This document shows, piece by piece, positions 24,480-33,187 of a DNA stretch of 34,614 bases; position 1 is the first letter of the stretch, and the number at the start of each line of letters is the position of its first letter. Under the pieces are notes generated by a model that saw only the letters and a program-made list of their open reading frames with translations, did not search any database and was not told the DNA's origin. A program made the translations under genes and the position numbers. The stretch lies in the NCBI GenBank assembly GCA_018819325.1, contig JAHJQJ010000021.1, forward strand, positions 1 to 34,614. Direction: 5' to 3'. Origin of the DNA: Patescibacteria group bacterium (lineage in GTDB: Bacteria > Patescibacteriota > Microgenomatia > UBA1400 > MFAQ01).

Positions 24480-26441
24480 CTATAGAGAGAGGGTGGTGTC
24501 GGTTGAGAGGTCTATTTCTTGTTCTAAACCGTTGTAAATTATGTGGTGTTTAATGGCTGGTTTACCAGGCTGTTTTTGGATAAGTAGTTGATAAGAGTCT
24601 GTGTTTAAATTTGGCAACTGATACTTAAAAACCAGCTTACTTGACGACTCTGGTCGCATGGTAAAGTAGGCGGTAAAATATGTTTTATCTAACTCCTCAC
24701 CCGTTACTGATTCGTCTTCTGAACCAACCACGCTTATTAACTCACTCCCTAAAGGAACATAGATTCTGACCCAGTCTTTGTAGACTCCGTTTAAGCAGAG
24801 CTGGCCGGCTTCTAGATTACAGTTAGAACCGGGATGGGGGTTGTTGTAGTTTAGGGTGACGGTTTTGACAACTTTACCTGCCGTAGCTTCAATTTCTTGC
24901 TCTACACTACGGGTGATATACATATCTGTTTTGGCACCACCAAAATTACTGTCGTTTACGTGAAGATAATCTCCTTCAAAGTCCTTGATTCTGCCGGCAG
25001 AGTTGAAGTCCTCGGCTATTTTTTGGGTGTCTTCGTCAATAAAATACAAGAGCATGTGTTTTTCTTGAATCGAGGTCAATAGGGAGTTTAGTAGTTTCGG
25101 CCACATATGTTTAGGGCTACCCATGGCGTTGGCCATTAAAGAGTGCATTAAGGGGCCCAAAACCGCTTTTCTGTCTAGTCTGATTTCATAGGTGGGTCTG
25201 TCTGCAATTTCTTCTAGTGCGTAGACCACCTGGGGGCAGTCGCAACGAGGATCAATTTCAGAAGAGAAGTTGCCCCAGCCACCTACCCCGATTGGGCCAA
25301 TGATGTCTAGGAGTTTTACTGGAACGCTGGTGTCTATGGCAATAATACCGTCGATTTGCCTAGTACCTGGTATGTCTCTGTAGATCTCTAAAAACTGATC
25401 CATGGATACCTTGAAGTCTGGTGACAAATTAATATTTCTTAAGTTCCACATGGACTCGTTTAGGTATTTCTTGATTGGATCAGGAGCTTTAAGGTTGCTG
25501 TGCCAACGGGCGTCTAGGTTATAAATATCGTATGAGTTGCCGGGGACCATTTTGCCCTGGTTCATGTCTAGATAGGCGTAGGCTGTTAGAAATCCACCGG
25601 TGGCTCTTAACTCAGCGTCGTTTTGGAATAATAATAGATATGTTTTTGAGTCTGGATTACCAAGAAGCGTGGGTAGTAATTTGATTAATGGTTTGGCTTG
25701 GGTAAAAAGTTGGACGGATTCATCTAGTGTAGTTTGTATTGAAATAAGCTTGCCCCTGATTTCCTTGCCTGCAATTTTCTTAGGATATCTTTTTGGGTTT
25801 ATGGAGGATAATTCTTCACCGGCCTTGGCTAGTTCTTTGGTGATACCTTCTAGTTCTGGAGAGATTTTGTCAAGCGTTCCGGCCATAAAGACAATTCTGT
25901 TTTCGATTGATTCAGCCTCTGGTTTTTCTAACACCGACTCTGTATCTGACTTAAATCCTAAAAGATCCGAGTATGGTTCTAGGGCAATTATGGTTAGATC
26001 TATGGCGTTAACTAGTGATTTTGAGGCAATAATAGCGCTTTGACCGTCTTTGGTGTAACCCCCCAAGAAAGGGATTACTTTTGTCCAGGCGATTATTTTG
26101 TATTTGCCTTCTAGGGTTTCTATGTCTGCTTTTAAGGTCTCTAGGGTTTGCTTGGCTGTTACCAGATCTTTGTTTTGAAAGTCGGTAGTTAGCTTGGTTG
26201 CAGAACCTAGAGCTACCTTGACCGGAGATTTTAGGGTGAAACCGGCGATGGCACCCAGAGCAGATAGAAGTAATAAAAAACCAAGAAAAATTAAAACGAC
26301 TCTCGTCATCCTGAACTTTGTGAAGGATCTAGCGAAGCGCGATGCGGTTGCTTTCGGCAACCTAGATTCTTCGCCTTGCTCAGAATGACCAGGATTATTC
26401 AATGGTTTTTGATCGAGGTTTGATTTTTTAGGTAGGTCCAT
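24480..26441 (-). CDS. DUF4012 domain membrane protein, with an in-frame repeat in the N-terminal cytoplasmic tail
   Basis: LLLFQNDAELRATGGFLTAYAYLDMNQGKMVPGNSYDIYNLD and ...YNNPHPGSNCN... typical of DUF4012. Confidence 0.8.
   Translation of the reverse strand: MDLPKKSNLDQKPLNNPGHSEQGEESRLPKATASRFARSFTKFRMTRVVLIFLGFLLLLSALGAIAGFTLKSPVKVALGSATKLTTDFQNKDLVTAKQTLETLKADIETLEGKYKIIAWTKVIPFLGGYTKDGQSAIIASKSLVNAIDLTIIALEPYSDLLGFKSDTESVLEKPEAESIENRIVFMAGTLDKISPELEGITKELAKAGEELSSINPKRYPKKIAGKEIRGKLISIQTTLDESVQLFTQAKPLIKLLPTLLGNPDSKTYLLLFQNDAELRATGGFLTAYAYLDMNQGKMVPGNSYDIYNLDARWHSNLKAPDPIKKYLNESMWNLRNINLSPDFKVSMDQFLEIYRDIPGTRQIDGIIAIDTSVPVKLLDIIGPIGVGGWGNFSSEIDPRCDCPQVVYALEEIADRPTYEIRLDRKAVLGPLMHSLMANAMGSPKHMWPKLLNSLLTSIQEKHMLLYFIDEDTQKIAEDFNSAGRIKDFEGDYLHVNDSNFGGAKTDMYITRSVEQEIEATAGKVVKTVTLNYNNPHPGSNCNLEAGQLCLNGVYKDWVRIYVPLGSELISVVGSEDESVTGEELDKTYFTAYFTMRPESSSKLVFKYQLPNLNTDSYQLLIQKQPGKPAIKHHIIYNGLEQEIDLSTDTTLSL
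26305..26389. repeat. 85-bp palindromic repeat inside the DUF4012 CDS
   Basis: gtcatcctgaactttgtgaaggatct...agattcttcgccttgctcagaatgac; arms are imperfect inverted repeats. Confidence 0.85.
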
Positions 26442-26453
26442 GTTTATTTTAGT

Positions 26454-27125
26454 TTACCATTTACTGATCATGGCAAATGGGGTTTTGATTATTATTGCAA
26501 TATCTTCTAGAATTGACTGTCTTTTGGCGTAGGCGGCGTCCATTTTTACCCGTTCATCCCAATCAACATCATTTCGACCAGAAACCTGCCAGAGACCAGT
26601 AAGGCCCGGTTTAACGCTTTGAGATAAATCTATGTATTTTTTTATACCTTTACCGTAACGCTTAACGGCGTCGGTCATTTCTGGTTCAGCTTCTGTTTGG
26701 ATGTAAGCCCGTGGACCCACAAGACTCATGTCGCCTTTTAGAATGTTAAACACCTGTGGCATTTCATCGATTGAAGTTTGTCGAATAAATCTGCCAATTT
26801 TAGTAATGCGCGGATCCTTGTCTAAGGGTAACTTCCAACCCGCTTTTTTGTATTTCTCGAAAAGTTTTGGATTGTCTCTCCAAAAGTTAAAGGCATGACC
26901 AGGTTTACCATTTTTATCTTTAAACATCCTCATTGATCTAAATTTCAAGAGACCAAACGTCCTACCGTATTTACCAATTCTTTTGGGTGCGTATATTATT
27001 GGAGCACTTGGTTCTTCAAGTTTCATTAGCAAGGGAATAATTATCCAGATGGGTAAAAAAAGAACTGCTAGAACCAGTGAGGCGGTGATGTCTATTAGCC
27101 GCTTAATTGGTTCGTAAAAAATCAT
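26454..27125 (-). CDS. Polyprenyl-phosphate sugar-1-phosphate transferase (short, PglC/WcaJ catalytic-domain type)
   Basis: KRLIDITASLVLAVLFLPIWIIIPLLMKLE, LKFRSMRMFKD, DPRITKIGRFIRQTSIDEMPQVFNILKGDMSLVGPRAY, GLTGLWQVSGRN. Confidence 0.92.
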   Translation of the reverse strand: MIFYEPIKRLIDITASLVLAVLFLPIWIIIPLLMKLEEPSAPIIYAPKRIGKYGRTFGLLKFRSMRMFKDKNGKPGHAFNFWRDNPKLFEKYKKAGWKLPLDKDPRITKIGRFIRQTSIDEMPQVFNILKGDMSLVGPRAYIQTEAEPEMTDAVKRYGKGIKKYIDLSQSVKPGLTGLWQVSGRNDVDWDERVKMDAAYAKRQSILEDIAIIIKTPFAMISKW

Positions 27126-28237
27126 ATATATTGAGTCAGCTTTTTTTCCTTGAGCAGATTGATAAATTGCTTGATTTTGTCTGATTCGTGCATATTACAG
27201 ACCACAAGACCGTCCTGTGTGTCGACTACTACAACGTCATTCAAACCAATGACCGAAACGATTTTGTCTTTGACGTTTGAGTAAATTATTGACCTTTTAA
27301 CACCAGAGGTCTCTACCTGCCCCTTGATTAGATTATCTGTCTTTTTATCTTCGGCTAAACTTTCGAAAAGCAGTTCCCAGGTTCCCACGTCACTCCAACC
27401 GATATCTACCGGAATCACTACTGTGTCTTTTTTGCTTAGTTTTTCAAAAATTCCGTAGTCTATGGATGTTTTCTCAAATTTAGGGTAGATTTTTCTAATG
27501 ACTTTGTTTTGCCTAAATTTACCTAAGGCTGGACGAATTTCTTCTAAAAGTTTGTATGCTTTGGGCTGATGTGTCTTGAACAAAGAATGCATTAACTCAG
27601 CGGGCCAGACGAGATAACCGGTGTTAATTAAGTACTGGCGAGATTCAAACAGTTTCTTGGCTTTTTCTTCGTTTGGTTTCTCAATAAACTTAACAAATTC
27701 GTGAATGTCTAGGCCGTCAATTTTCGAGATGCGACTACCTATCTTGACCCAACCGTTATGTTCACTGGGGAAGGTTGGTCGAACGTCTATTTTTACTAGT
27801 TTTTTGGTTTTGTTTGAGTACTCGGCGGCTTTTTTCACGGCATGGTTAAAACCTTTGACGTCTCTTACTATATGATCTGCACCCCAAATGGCGGCCACGA
27901 TGGCATTGGGGAACTTGTGATAAACAAATAAGTTAGCTAATCCTACGGCGCCCAAGGTATCCTTTCTTACTGGCTCGGCAATAATATTTTTCTTGGGTAT
28001 CATGGGGGCCTGTTTTTTAACAAAGTCGATATATTCCTCTCCGGTAGAAACGTAGATATCTTCTGGTTCAAAACCTTTAAGTACGCGGCTTACCGTGGTT
28101 TGGAACATGGACTTATTGCCAATCAGCTCTTGAAATTGTTTGGGGGATTTTTTACGACTCATTGGCCACATTCTTGTCCCCACGCCTCCACAAAATATTA
28201 TTGCTTTTGTTGGAGTTGGAGTTTGTGTTTTTGCCAT
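27122..28237 (-). CDS. manC: Mannose-1-phosphate guanylyltransferase
   Basis: FCGGVGTRMWPMSRKKSPKQF, EPVRKDTLGAVGLA, WGADHIV, SIDYGIFEK, DIGWSDVGTWE. Confidence 0.9.
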   Translation of the reverse strand: MAKTQTPTPTKAIIFCGGVGTRMWPMSRKKSPKQFQELIGNKSMFQTTVSRVLKGFEPEDIYVSTGEEYIDFVKKQAPMIPKKNIIAEPVRKDTLGAVGLANLFVYHKFPNAIVAAIWGADHIVRDVKGFNHAVKKAAEYSNKTKKLVKIDVRPTFPSEHNGWVKIGSRISKIDGLDIHEFVKFIEKPNEEKAKKLFESRQYLINTGYLVWPAELMHSLFKTHQPKAYKLLEEIRPALGKFRQNKVIRKIYPKFEKTSIDYGIFEKLSKKDTVVIPVDIGWSDVGTWELLFESLAEDKKTDNLIKGQVETSGVKRSIIYSNVKDKIVSVIGLNDVVVVDTQDGLVVCNMHESDKIKQFINLLKEKKLTQYI

Positions 28238-29334
28238 AGTTTATTTACTTTATCACGAAAGTTAATGATAAATCTATCTTGGGTAAATTTTAAAGCATTT
28301 TGCTGACATTTTGCAGGGGTGATTTGGTGCTTGCCAGATTCAAATTTTTTAATCGCTTTGGTCAGACTAGAAACGGTCTGGTGGTTAAATAATATACCTG
28401 TGTGGTTATTTATTACCGTTTCTTTAGCTCCACCCTTATTAAAAGCTATAACCGGAGTACCAGAGGCTTGGGCTTCTAGTGGCACCAGACCAAAGTCTTC
28501 GATTTGGGGAAAAATAACGGCCTTGGCGTTGGCGTAGAGTTTAATAAGTTCTTGATCGGACACTTGACCCAAGAAACTTGTATTGCCTTGGGCGAGCTTT
28601 TTTAGATTTTTAAGTTGAGAGCCTGTACCTACCACCTTCAAGGTCTCACCTTGTAGGTAATTGAAGGTGTTAATTACTAGGTTGGTTTTTTTGTATGGCT
28701 CGAGACGGCTGACCACTAGATAGTATTTTCGTTTATTTGGTGAATTTGGTTTAGATTTTGAGTAAAACTTGTCTTCAGTTGGAGGGTAGACTACATCCGA
28801 ATCTTGATTGTAATAAGTTTTTATTCTGTCTTTAACCTCTTTAGAAATGGCTATATACCGGTCTGGTCGTTTAGAAATGAGTAAGTCTGTATTTCTAAAA
28901 TATTTTTTGATTGAATTGGGGATAAGTTTCATTTTTATGTCTTGGTTGTATTCCATGATATCCCCCCAGAGATACCTGGTTGGGGTTAAACAGTAGCAAA
29001 TGTGCAAGGTTTCTGGCTTAGTGATGACTGCTTTAGCGTTATCTCTGGTTATACTTATTACTACGTCAAATTTGTTTAGGTTAAATGTCTCAAACATCAT
29101 GGGGGCTATTGGTGAAAGCCACTGATGACGGGTTCTTAAGGGCTTAAATATATTAATAGGACTAGGAATGACCTTGAAACTAGAGGCCCAACTAGCCGAT
29201 TTTGGACTATGAACCAGTGTGTAGATTGGAGCTTGAGGATATATTTTCTGTAAGGCTGACAAAAGCCGCTCGGCTCCACCAAACTTGTTGACTTGGTCGT
29301 AAACCAGAGCAATCTTTAAATTACTGGTGTCCAT
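28198..29334 (-). CDS. GT4-family glycosyltransferase
   Basis: KFGGAERLLSAL, VSRLEPYKKTNLVI, IFPQIEDFGLVPLEAQASGTPVIAFNKGGAKETV. Start set at MDTSNLK (29334), outside the adjoining repeat. Confidence 0.9.
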   Translation of the reverse strand: MDTSNLKIALVYDQVNKFGGAERLLSALQKIYPQAPIYTLVHSPKSASWASSFKVIPSPINIFKPLRTRHQWLSPIAPMMFETFNLNKFDVVISITRDNAKAVITKPETLHICYCLTPTRYLWGDIMEYNQDIKMKLIPNSIKKYFRNTDLLISKRPDRYIAISKEVKDRIKTYYNQDSDVVYPPTEDKFYSKSKPNSPNKRKYYLVVSRLEPYKKTNLVINTFNYLQGETLKVVGTGSQLKNLKKLAQGNTSFLGQVSDQELIKLYANAKAVIFPQIEDFGLVPLEAQASGTPVIAFNKGGAKETVINNHTGILFNHQTVSSLTKAIKKFESGKHQITPAKCQQNALKFTQDRFIINFRDKVNKLWQKHKLQLQQKQ

Positions 29335-29356
29335 GTAGGTAGTATACTTTTTTCCC

Positions 29357-29420
29357 GTCATTCTGGCTTGTCCAGGAGAATCTTTTTATTCTTAGGTAAC
29401 CTTTTTGCTTTTAGGTTTTA
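29357..29420 (-). pseudogene. Remnant of a GT4 3' coding end fused to a REP half-site
   Basis: 29371-29420 aligns to the 3' part of the GT gene at 30015-30065 (tccaggagaatctttttattcttaggtaacctttttgcttttaggtttt vs tccaggagaatctttttacccttaaaaaaccttttgcttttaggtttt). Confidence 0.85.
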
Positions 29421-29630
29421 AGAAATTCTTTTATGGTTACTTCACTCTGCCTTAAGATGGCTCGCAAGGTACCTTTTGGTAAGTCGCGGTTATGCATAGC
29501 GACTGTAGGTAGCTCTGCCGTCGGGATGAATTAGTCGAGCATGACTGCCAGTTTGTCTGGCAACCTTGAATCCTAGCTTGGTGAGTTTTTTTATCACGTT
29601 TTTGGGTCTGACGGCAGGGAGTTTAGCCAT
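29411..29630 (-). pseudogene. hicA: HicA toxin with a 1-nt frameshift
   Basis: MAKLPAVRPKNVIKKLTKLGFKVARQTGSHARLIHPDGRAT then, after a 1-nt shift near 29507, TVAMHNRDLPKGTLRAILRQSEVTIKEFLKT*. Confidence 0.9.
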
Positions 29631-29632
29631 AT

Positions 29633-29923
29633 CTAGACGGCAAACTGGGTGGATGGATTGAAAAAGAAAGGTACTTGAGTATTGGTGATCATTTCTTCGT
29701 TGGGGTGATCGACAGGAATTTCTTTATGTTCTTTTTGTAGAGACTCTAAATGAAAACTAATTGTGCCTTGGATATTTTTTAAGGCTTCTTGAGGACTACC
29801 TCCATCATCAACCACACCTAGGGTCGGACAAAAAGCAACGTAACATGGTTTTTTGCTACCGGTTCGTGTATCGGGTCTTAAGATTACTCGATAGTCAAGA
29901 ACGGTTTTCTTTTGTGTTTTCAT
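29633..29923 (-). CDS. hicB: HicB-family antitoxin
   Basis: YVAFCPTLGVVDDGGSPQEALKNIQGTISFHLESLQKEHKEIP; immediately precedes hicA. Confidence 0.85.
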   Translation of the reverse strand: MKTQKKTVLDYRVILRPDTRTGSKKPCYVAFCPTLGVVDDGGSPQEALKNIQGTISFHLESLQKEHKEIPVDHPNEEMITNTQVPFFFNPSTQFAV

Positions 29924-29953
29924 ATTGAGTTAAGTATAGCAAAGTTGGGGCGT

Positions 29954-29974
29954 GTAAAGTATGCGATACTTTAC
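29954..29974. repeat. Hairpin GTAAAGTAT-GCG-ATACTTTAC overlapping the GT stop codon
   Basis: Related to GGAAGTATCGCATACTTCC at 8397 and 19551. Confidence 0.7.
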
Positions 29975-31074
29975 AGTGATTTGTAGGCTTTAATGGTTTC
30001 TCTGGCTGTTTTGGTCCAGGAGAATCTTTTTACCCTTAAAAAACCTTTTGCTTTTAGGTTTTTTAATACTTCTCTGTCCCCCATTATTTGCTCTAGCCTC
30101 AATATGAGACTTTTTTGATTATATGGATCAAAATAAAGAGCGGCGTTGCTATAGACCTCTGGTAAGCAGGTGGCGTCTGAAGAGAGAACTGGTAAGCCGG
30201 CCGCCATGGCTTCTAGACCGGTGAGACCAAAACCTTCAATAAGAGAGGGATGAACTAAGGCTAAGGCTTGAGAGTAAAGAACGGCCAGATCGTTATCCGG
30301 AACAAACCCTAAATAGTGAACATGGTTGTTTTTATTTATTTTATTTTCGAAAACACTGCGTGCACAAACAATAGCCAGAGTTAATTGGTGCTTATGGATT
30401 TTGTTAAAGTTTTTAATGGCTGAAACTAAAAAGTTGATGTTCTTGTGGGGATACAGATTGCCTGTGTAAATAACGAATGGTTTACGAAGATTGTATTTTT
30501 TGAATATATGACTAGGTTTGATTTTTACATCCACCTTAAGAGCCTTATCCACGGCTTCGTAGGTTACGTGAACCTTCTGGGGGTTTAAGTTGTAGTTGTT
30601 AACTAAATTATCCTTCCAAAATTTACTTGGGGTAATTATAATTTTGGCTTTACGGATATTTATAGCAACAGCGAAACGATAAGCCAGTTGCTTAATCCAG
30701 TAAACTTGGGGTGATCTAGTGGTGGATTCCTTGCCTGTGGAGATGTGTTTTATGAGATCGTGAATTGTAATAACAAGTTTGCCAGGGTAAAAAATGGGGG
30801 CGTTAAAATGGGGAACGTGCAAAAGATCAAGCTTGGCACGAGCAAATATAAATGGGTTTATTATTTGTTCGGCGAATGAATAAATTGGGGTGTTTAACTT
30901 AACAAACTTAAATTTTTTTAGAGATTCGATCTCTGATTTAATATCTTGGTTGCCAAAAATGACGTAGGTATTTTTGCGATCCGCTTGAGCTAGGGCCAGA
31001 ATTAGATTTCTGGTGTATCGGCCTATACCAGTATGTTTATTGCCATATAATCTGGCGTCGATACCTATTTGCAT
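29971..31074 (-). CDS. GT4-family glycosyltransferase
   Basis: MQIGIDARLYGNKHTGIGRYTRNL, YTGNLYPHKNINFLV, VHPSLIEGFGLTGLEAMAAGLPVLSSDATCLPEV. Confidence 0.93.
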   Translation of the reverse strand: MQIGIDARLYGNKHTGIGRYTRNLILALAQADRKNTYVIFGNQDIKSEIESLKKFKFVKLNTPIYSFAEQIINPFIFARAKLDLLHVPHFNAPIFYPGKLVITIHDLIKHISTGKESTTRSPQVYWIKQLAYRFAVAINIRKAKIIITPSKFWKDNLVNNYNLNPQKVHVTYEAVDKALKVDVKIKPSHIFKKYNLRKPFVIYTGNLYPHKNINFLVSAIKNFNKIHKHQLTLAIVCARSVFENKINKNNHVHYLGFVPDNDLAVLYSQALALVHPSLIEGFGLTGLEAMAAGLPVLSSDATCLPEVYSNAALYFDPYNQKSLILRLEQIMGDREVLKNLKAKGFLRVKRFSWTKTARETIKAYKSL

Positions 31075-31075
31075 A

Positions 31076-31987
31076 TTAACTTAGTTGCCATTTGAGTAAT
31101 CTAAGAGATCCTTTTATTTTAATTCCCAACATCATAAACCAAATAAAGGGTGCTGGGTATTTTTTAGAGTAGTGTTTTTTAATAAATATTTCCCACGCCC
31201 TGATTGACGCTCTGGCTATTTTTATTTTTATTTTTTTGCTGGCTTGGGTAATTTTTTTAGTTTCTTGTCTAATGCCAGAAGAAGCCCCTTTTAAATGAAG
31301 AGTGCTAACTTTGGGGTAATAGATTATTTTGTAACCAGCCTGTTGTAGTCTGTAGCAGATGTCTATGTCTTCTCCGTAGAAAAAATAGTCTTCGTCCCAA
31401 CCGCCTATTTGATTAAACAGTTTTAAAGATATTAAAAAATATGAACCGGCTATTACAGGAACTGCTGTAGGGCGTTTGATTTGCCTAAAACCTAGGTGGT
31501 ATAAATTGAAGACTAAAGATTTGGGGAATATTTTTGATAGGCCAAAAAGACGGCAAAAAGTATTCCAGGGTGTGGGGAAGCCACGACGATTGTCATAGTC
31601 TGTGGTGCCATCTGCTAGAAGCAGTTTAATGGTTAGAGCACCAACTTTGGGGTGTTTTTTAAGATACTTTAGGGGTTTAACCAGGCTGAACTTTTTTAAA
31701 ACGGTGTCGGAGTTTAAAAAAAGTAAGTAATTAGAGTTTGCCAGCTTGGCCCCTATATTATTGGCTTTGGCAAAACCTAGATTTTTATTATTTTGAATTA
31801 ATTGAACTTGAGGATATTTTTTGTTGACCATGTGAACACTGCCGTCTGTAGATTTATTGTCAACCACAATAACCTCTATACCTTGCTTGGGGTGGATAGC
31901 TTTGTAAACGGAGACTAAACAGTCGTCAAGAAGCTTACGGGTATTGTAAGTAACAATGATAATGGCCAGATCTTTTTTGGGGAGCAT
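31076..31987 (-). CDS. GT2-family (rhamnosyltransferase-like) glycosyltransferase
   Basis: [75 protein letters not shown]. Confidence 0.93.
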   Translation of the reverse strand: MLPKKDLAIIIVTYNTRKLLDDCLVSVYKAIHPKQGIEVIVVDNKSTDGSVHMVNKKYPQVQLIQNNKNLGFAKANNIGAKLANSNYLLFLNSDTVLKKFSLVKPLKYLKKHPKVGALTIKLLLADGTTDYDNRRGFPTPWNTFCRLFGLSKIFPKSLVFNLYHLGFRQIKRPTAVPVIAGSYFLISLKLFNQIGGWDEDYFFYGEDIDICYRLQQAGYKIIYYPKVSTLHLKGASSGIRQETKKITQASKKIKIKIARASIRAWEIFIKKHYSKKYPAPFIWFMMLGIKIKGSLRLLKWQLS

Positions 31988-33186
31988 TATTTTTTGTTTA
32001 ATTGATGATAAATAGAGCTTAATTTAGTGGCAATATTTTTGTAATTGTAGTTTTTTTCTACATGGGCTCGTGCGTTTTTGGCTAGTTTTTCTGCTAACTG
32101 GGGAGATTTTATCAGCTTAACAATGTGTTTGCTAAGGGTGAGCGGGGTGTTACCTATTAAAACATGGACGCCGTGCTTGGCGCCCAAACCCTGGATACCA
32201 ACTTTGGTGGAGACAATTGGTTGCTGACTAGCCATGGCGGCTAGGTTTTTTAAACGTGTTCCACCAGGACCCCTAATGGTAGAGGCGAAAACAGTGTCTT
32301 GATTCCAGGCTTTTACCAAGCTATTAGTGTCGTCTTCTGGCAGATTTTCAATGTTAATTGAGTGGCTTGACAAATCAATTATGTTTTTGGGGATATGTTG
32401 GCCAACAATATGTAATTTGACATTAGGAATTTCCTTTTTTACCAGGGGAAAGACTTGTCCAATCAGAAGATGGGCGGCTTCTTTGTTTTGCAACCACTTA
32501 AAATTAGAAACAAAAAGAATAACAGGGTTTTTACCAGTCCAAGATGTTTTTTTCTTGAATAGATTTAGATTGACTCCGTTGGGTACTATTTTAACGTCGA
32601 GGTCTGGTAAAAGTTTTTTCATTTCTTGACTGTCTTGATGAGATACGGCTACCACTTGATCAGCTTTTTGCCAGTAATATTTTTCCCAGTATTTAAGCTT
32701 AGCAAGATCGATGTTAAATAACGGTCTAATAAAGATGGAGGCCGTGTTGTTTATATAATGCTGGTATACCAAGTACTCGATTGTTTGGTCTACCAAGACA
32801 ATGGGGGTGGTTGTTTCTGGAATACTAGGCATGACGTAAAAAGTTTCGGCGTGGATGATGTCATAATTTCCTGTATCAAGTTCTTTTTTTACGGCTGCTT
32901 TTACACCAGGAGCGGAGTTTCTAACAATTAAAAATGGCTGACTGGTAAAGCCGGTACGAATTATGTTTTTAAGAGTAAAGGGGTTGGGACTTCTTTGGAA
33001 GGTAAGTATTTTGTGGCAGTATTTTAAAAGATGCTTTTTGTATTTATTCTCACTTTTATTTTTTATTAAAGAAACTAAAGTTATTTGATGATTTTTATAT
33101 AGGTGCTTGAGCAGATTTAGAGTTCTAATTTGACCACCAGAGGAATCGGGATAAGGCAGATATGGGGTGAGCATTAAAATCTTCAT
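31987..33186 (-). CDS. GT4-family glycosyltransferase
   Basis: [82 protein letters not shown]. Confidence 0.9.
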   Translation of the reverse strand: MKILMLTPYLPYPDSSGGQIRTLNLLKHLYKNHQITLVSLIKNKSENKYKKHLLKYCHKILTFQRSPNPFTLKNIIRTGFTSQPFLIVRNSAPGVKAAVKKELDTGNYDIIHAETFYVMPSIPETTTPIVLVDQTIEYLVYQHYINNTASIFIRPLFNIDLAKLKYWEKYYWQKADQVVAVSHQDSQEMKKLLPDLDVKIVPNGVNLNLFKKKTSWTGKNPVILFVSNFKWLQNKEAAHLLIGQVFPLVKKEIPNVKLHIVGQHIPKNIIDLSSHSINIENLPEDDTNSLVKAWNQDTVFASTIRGPGGTRLKNLAAMASQQPIVSTKVGIQGLGAKHGVHVLIGNTPLTLSKHIVKLIKSPQLAEKLAKNARAHVEKNYNYKNIATKLSSIYHQLNKK

Positions 33187-33187
33187 A

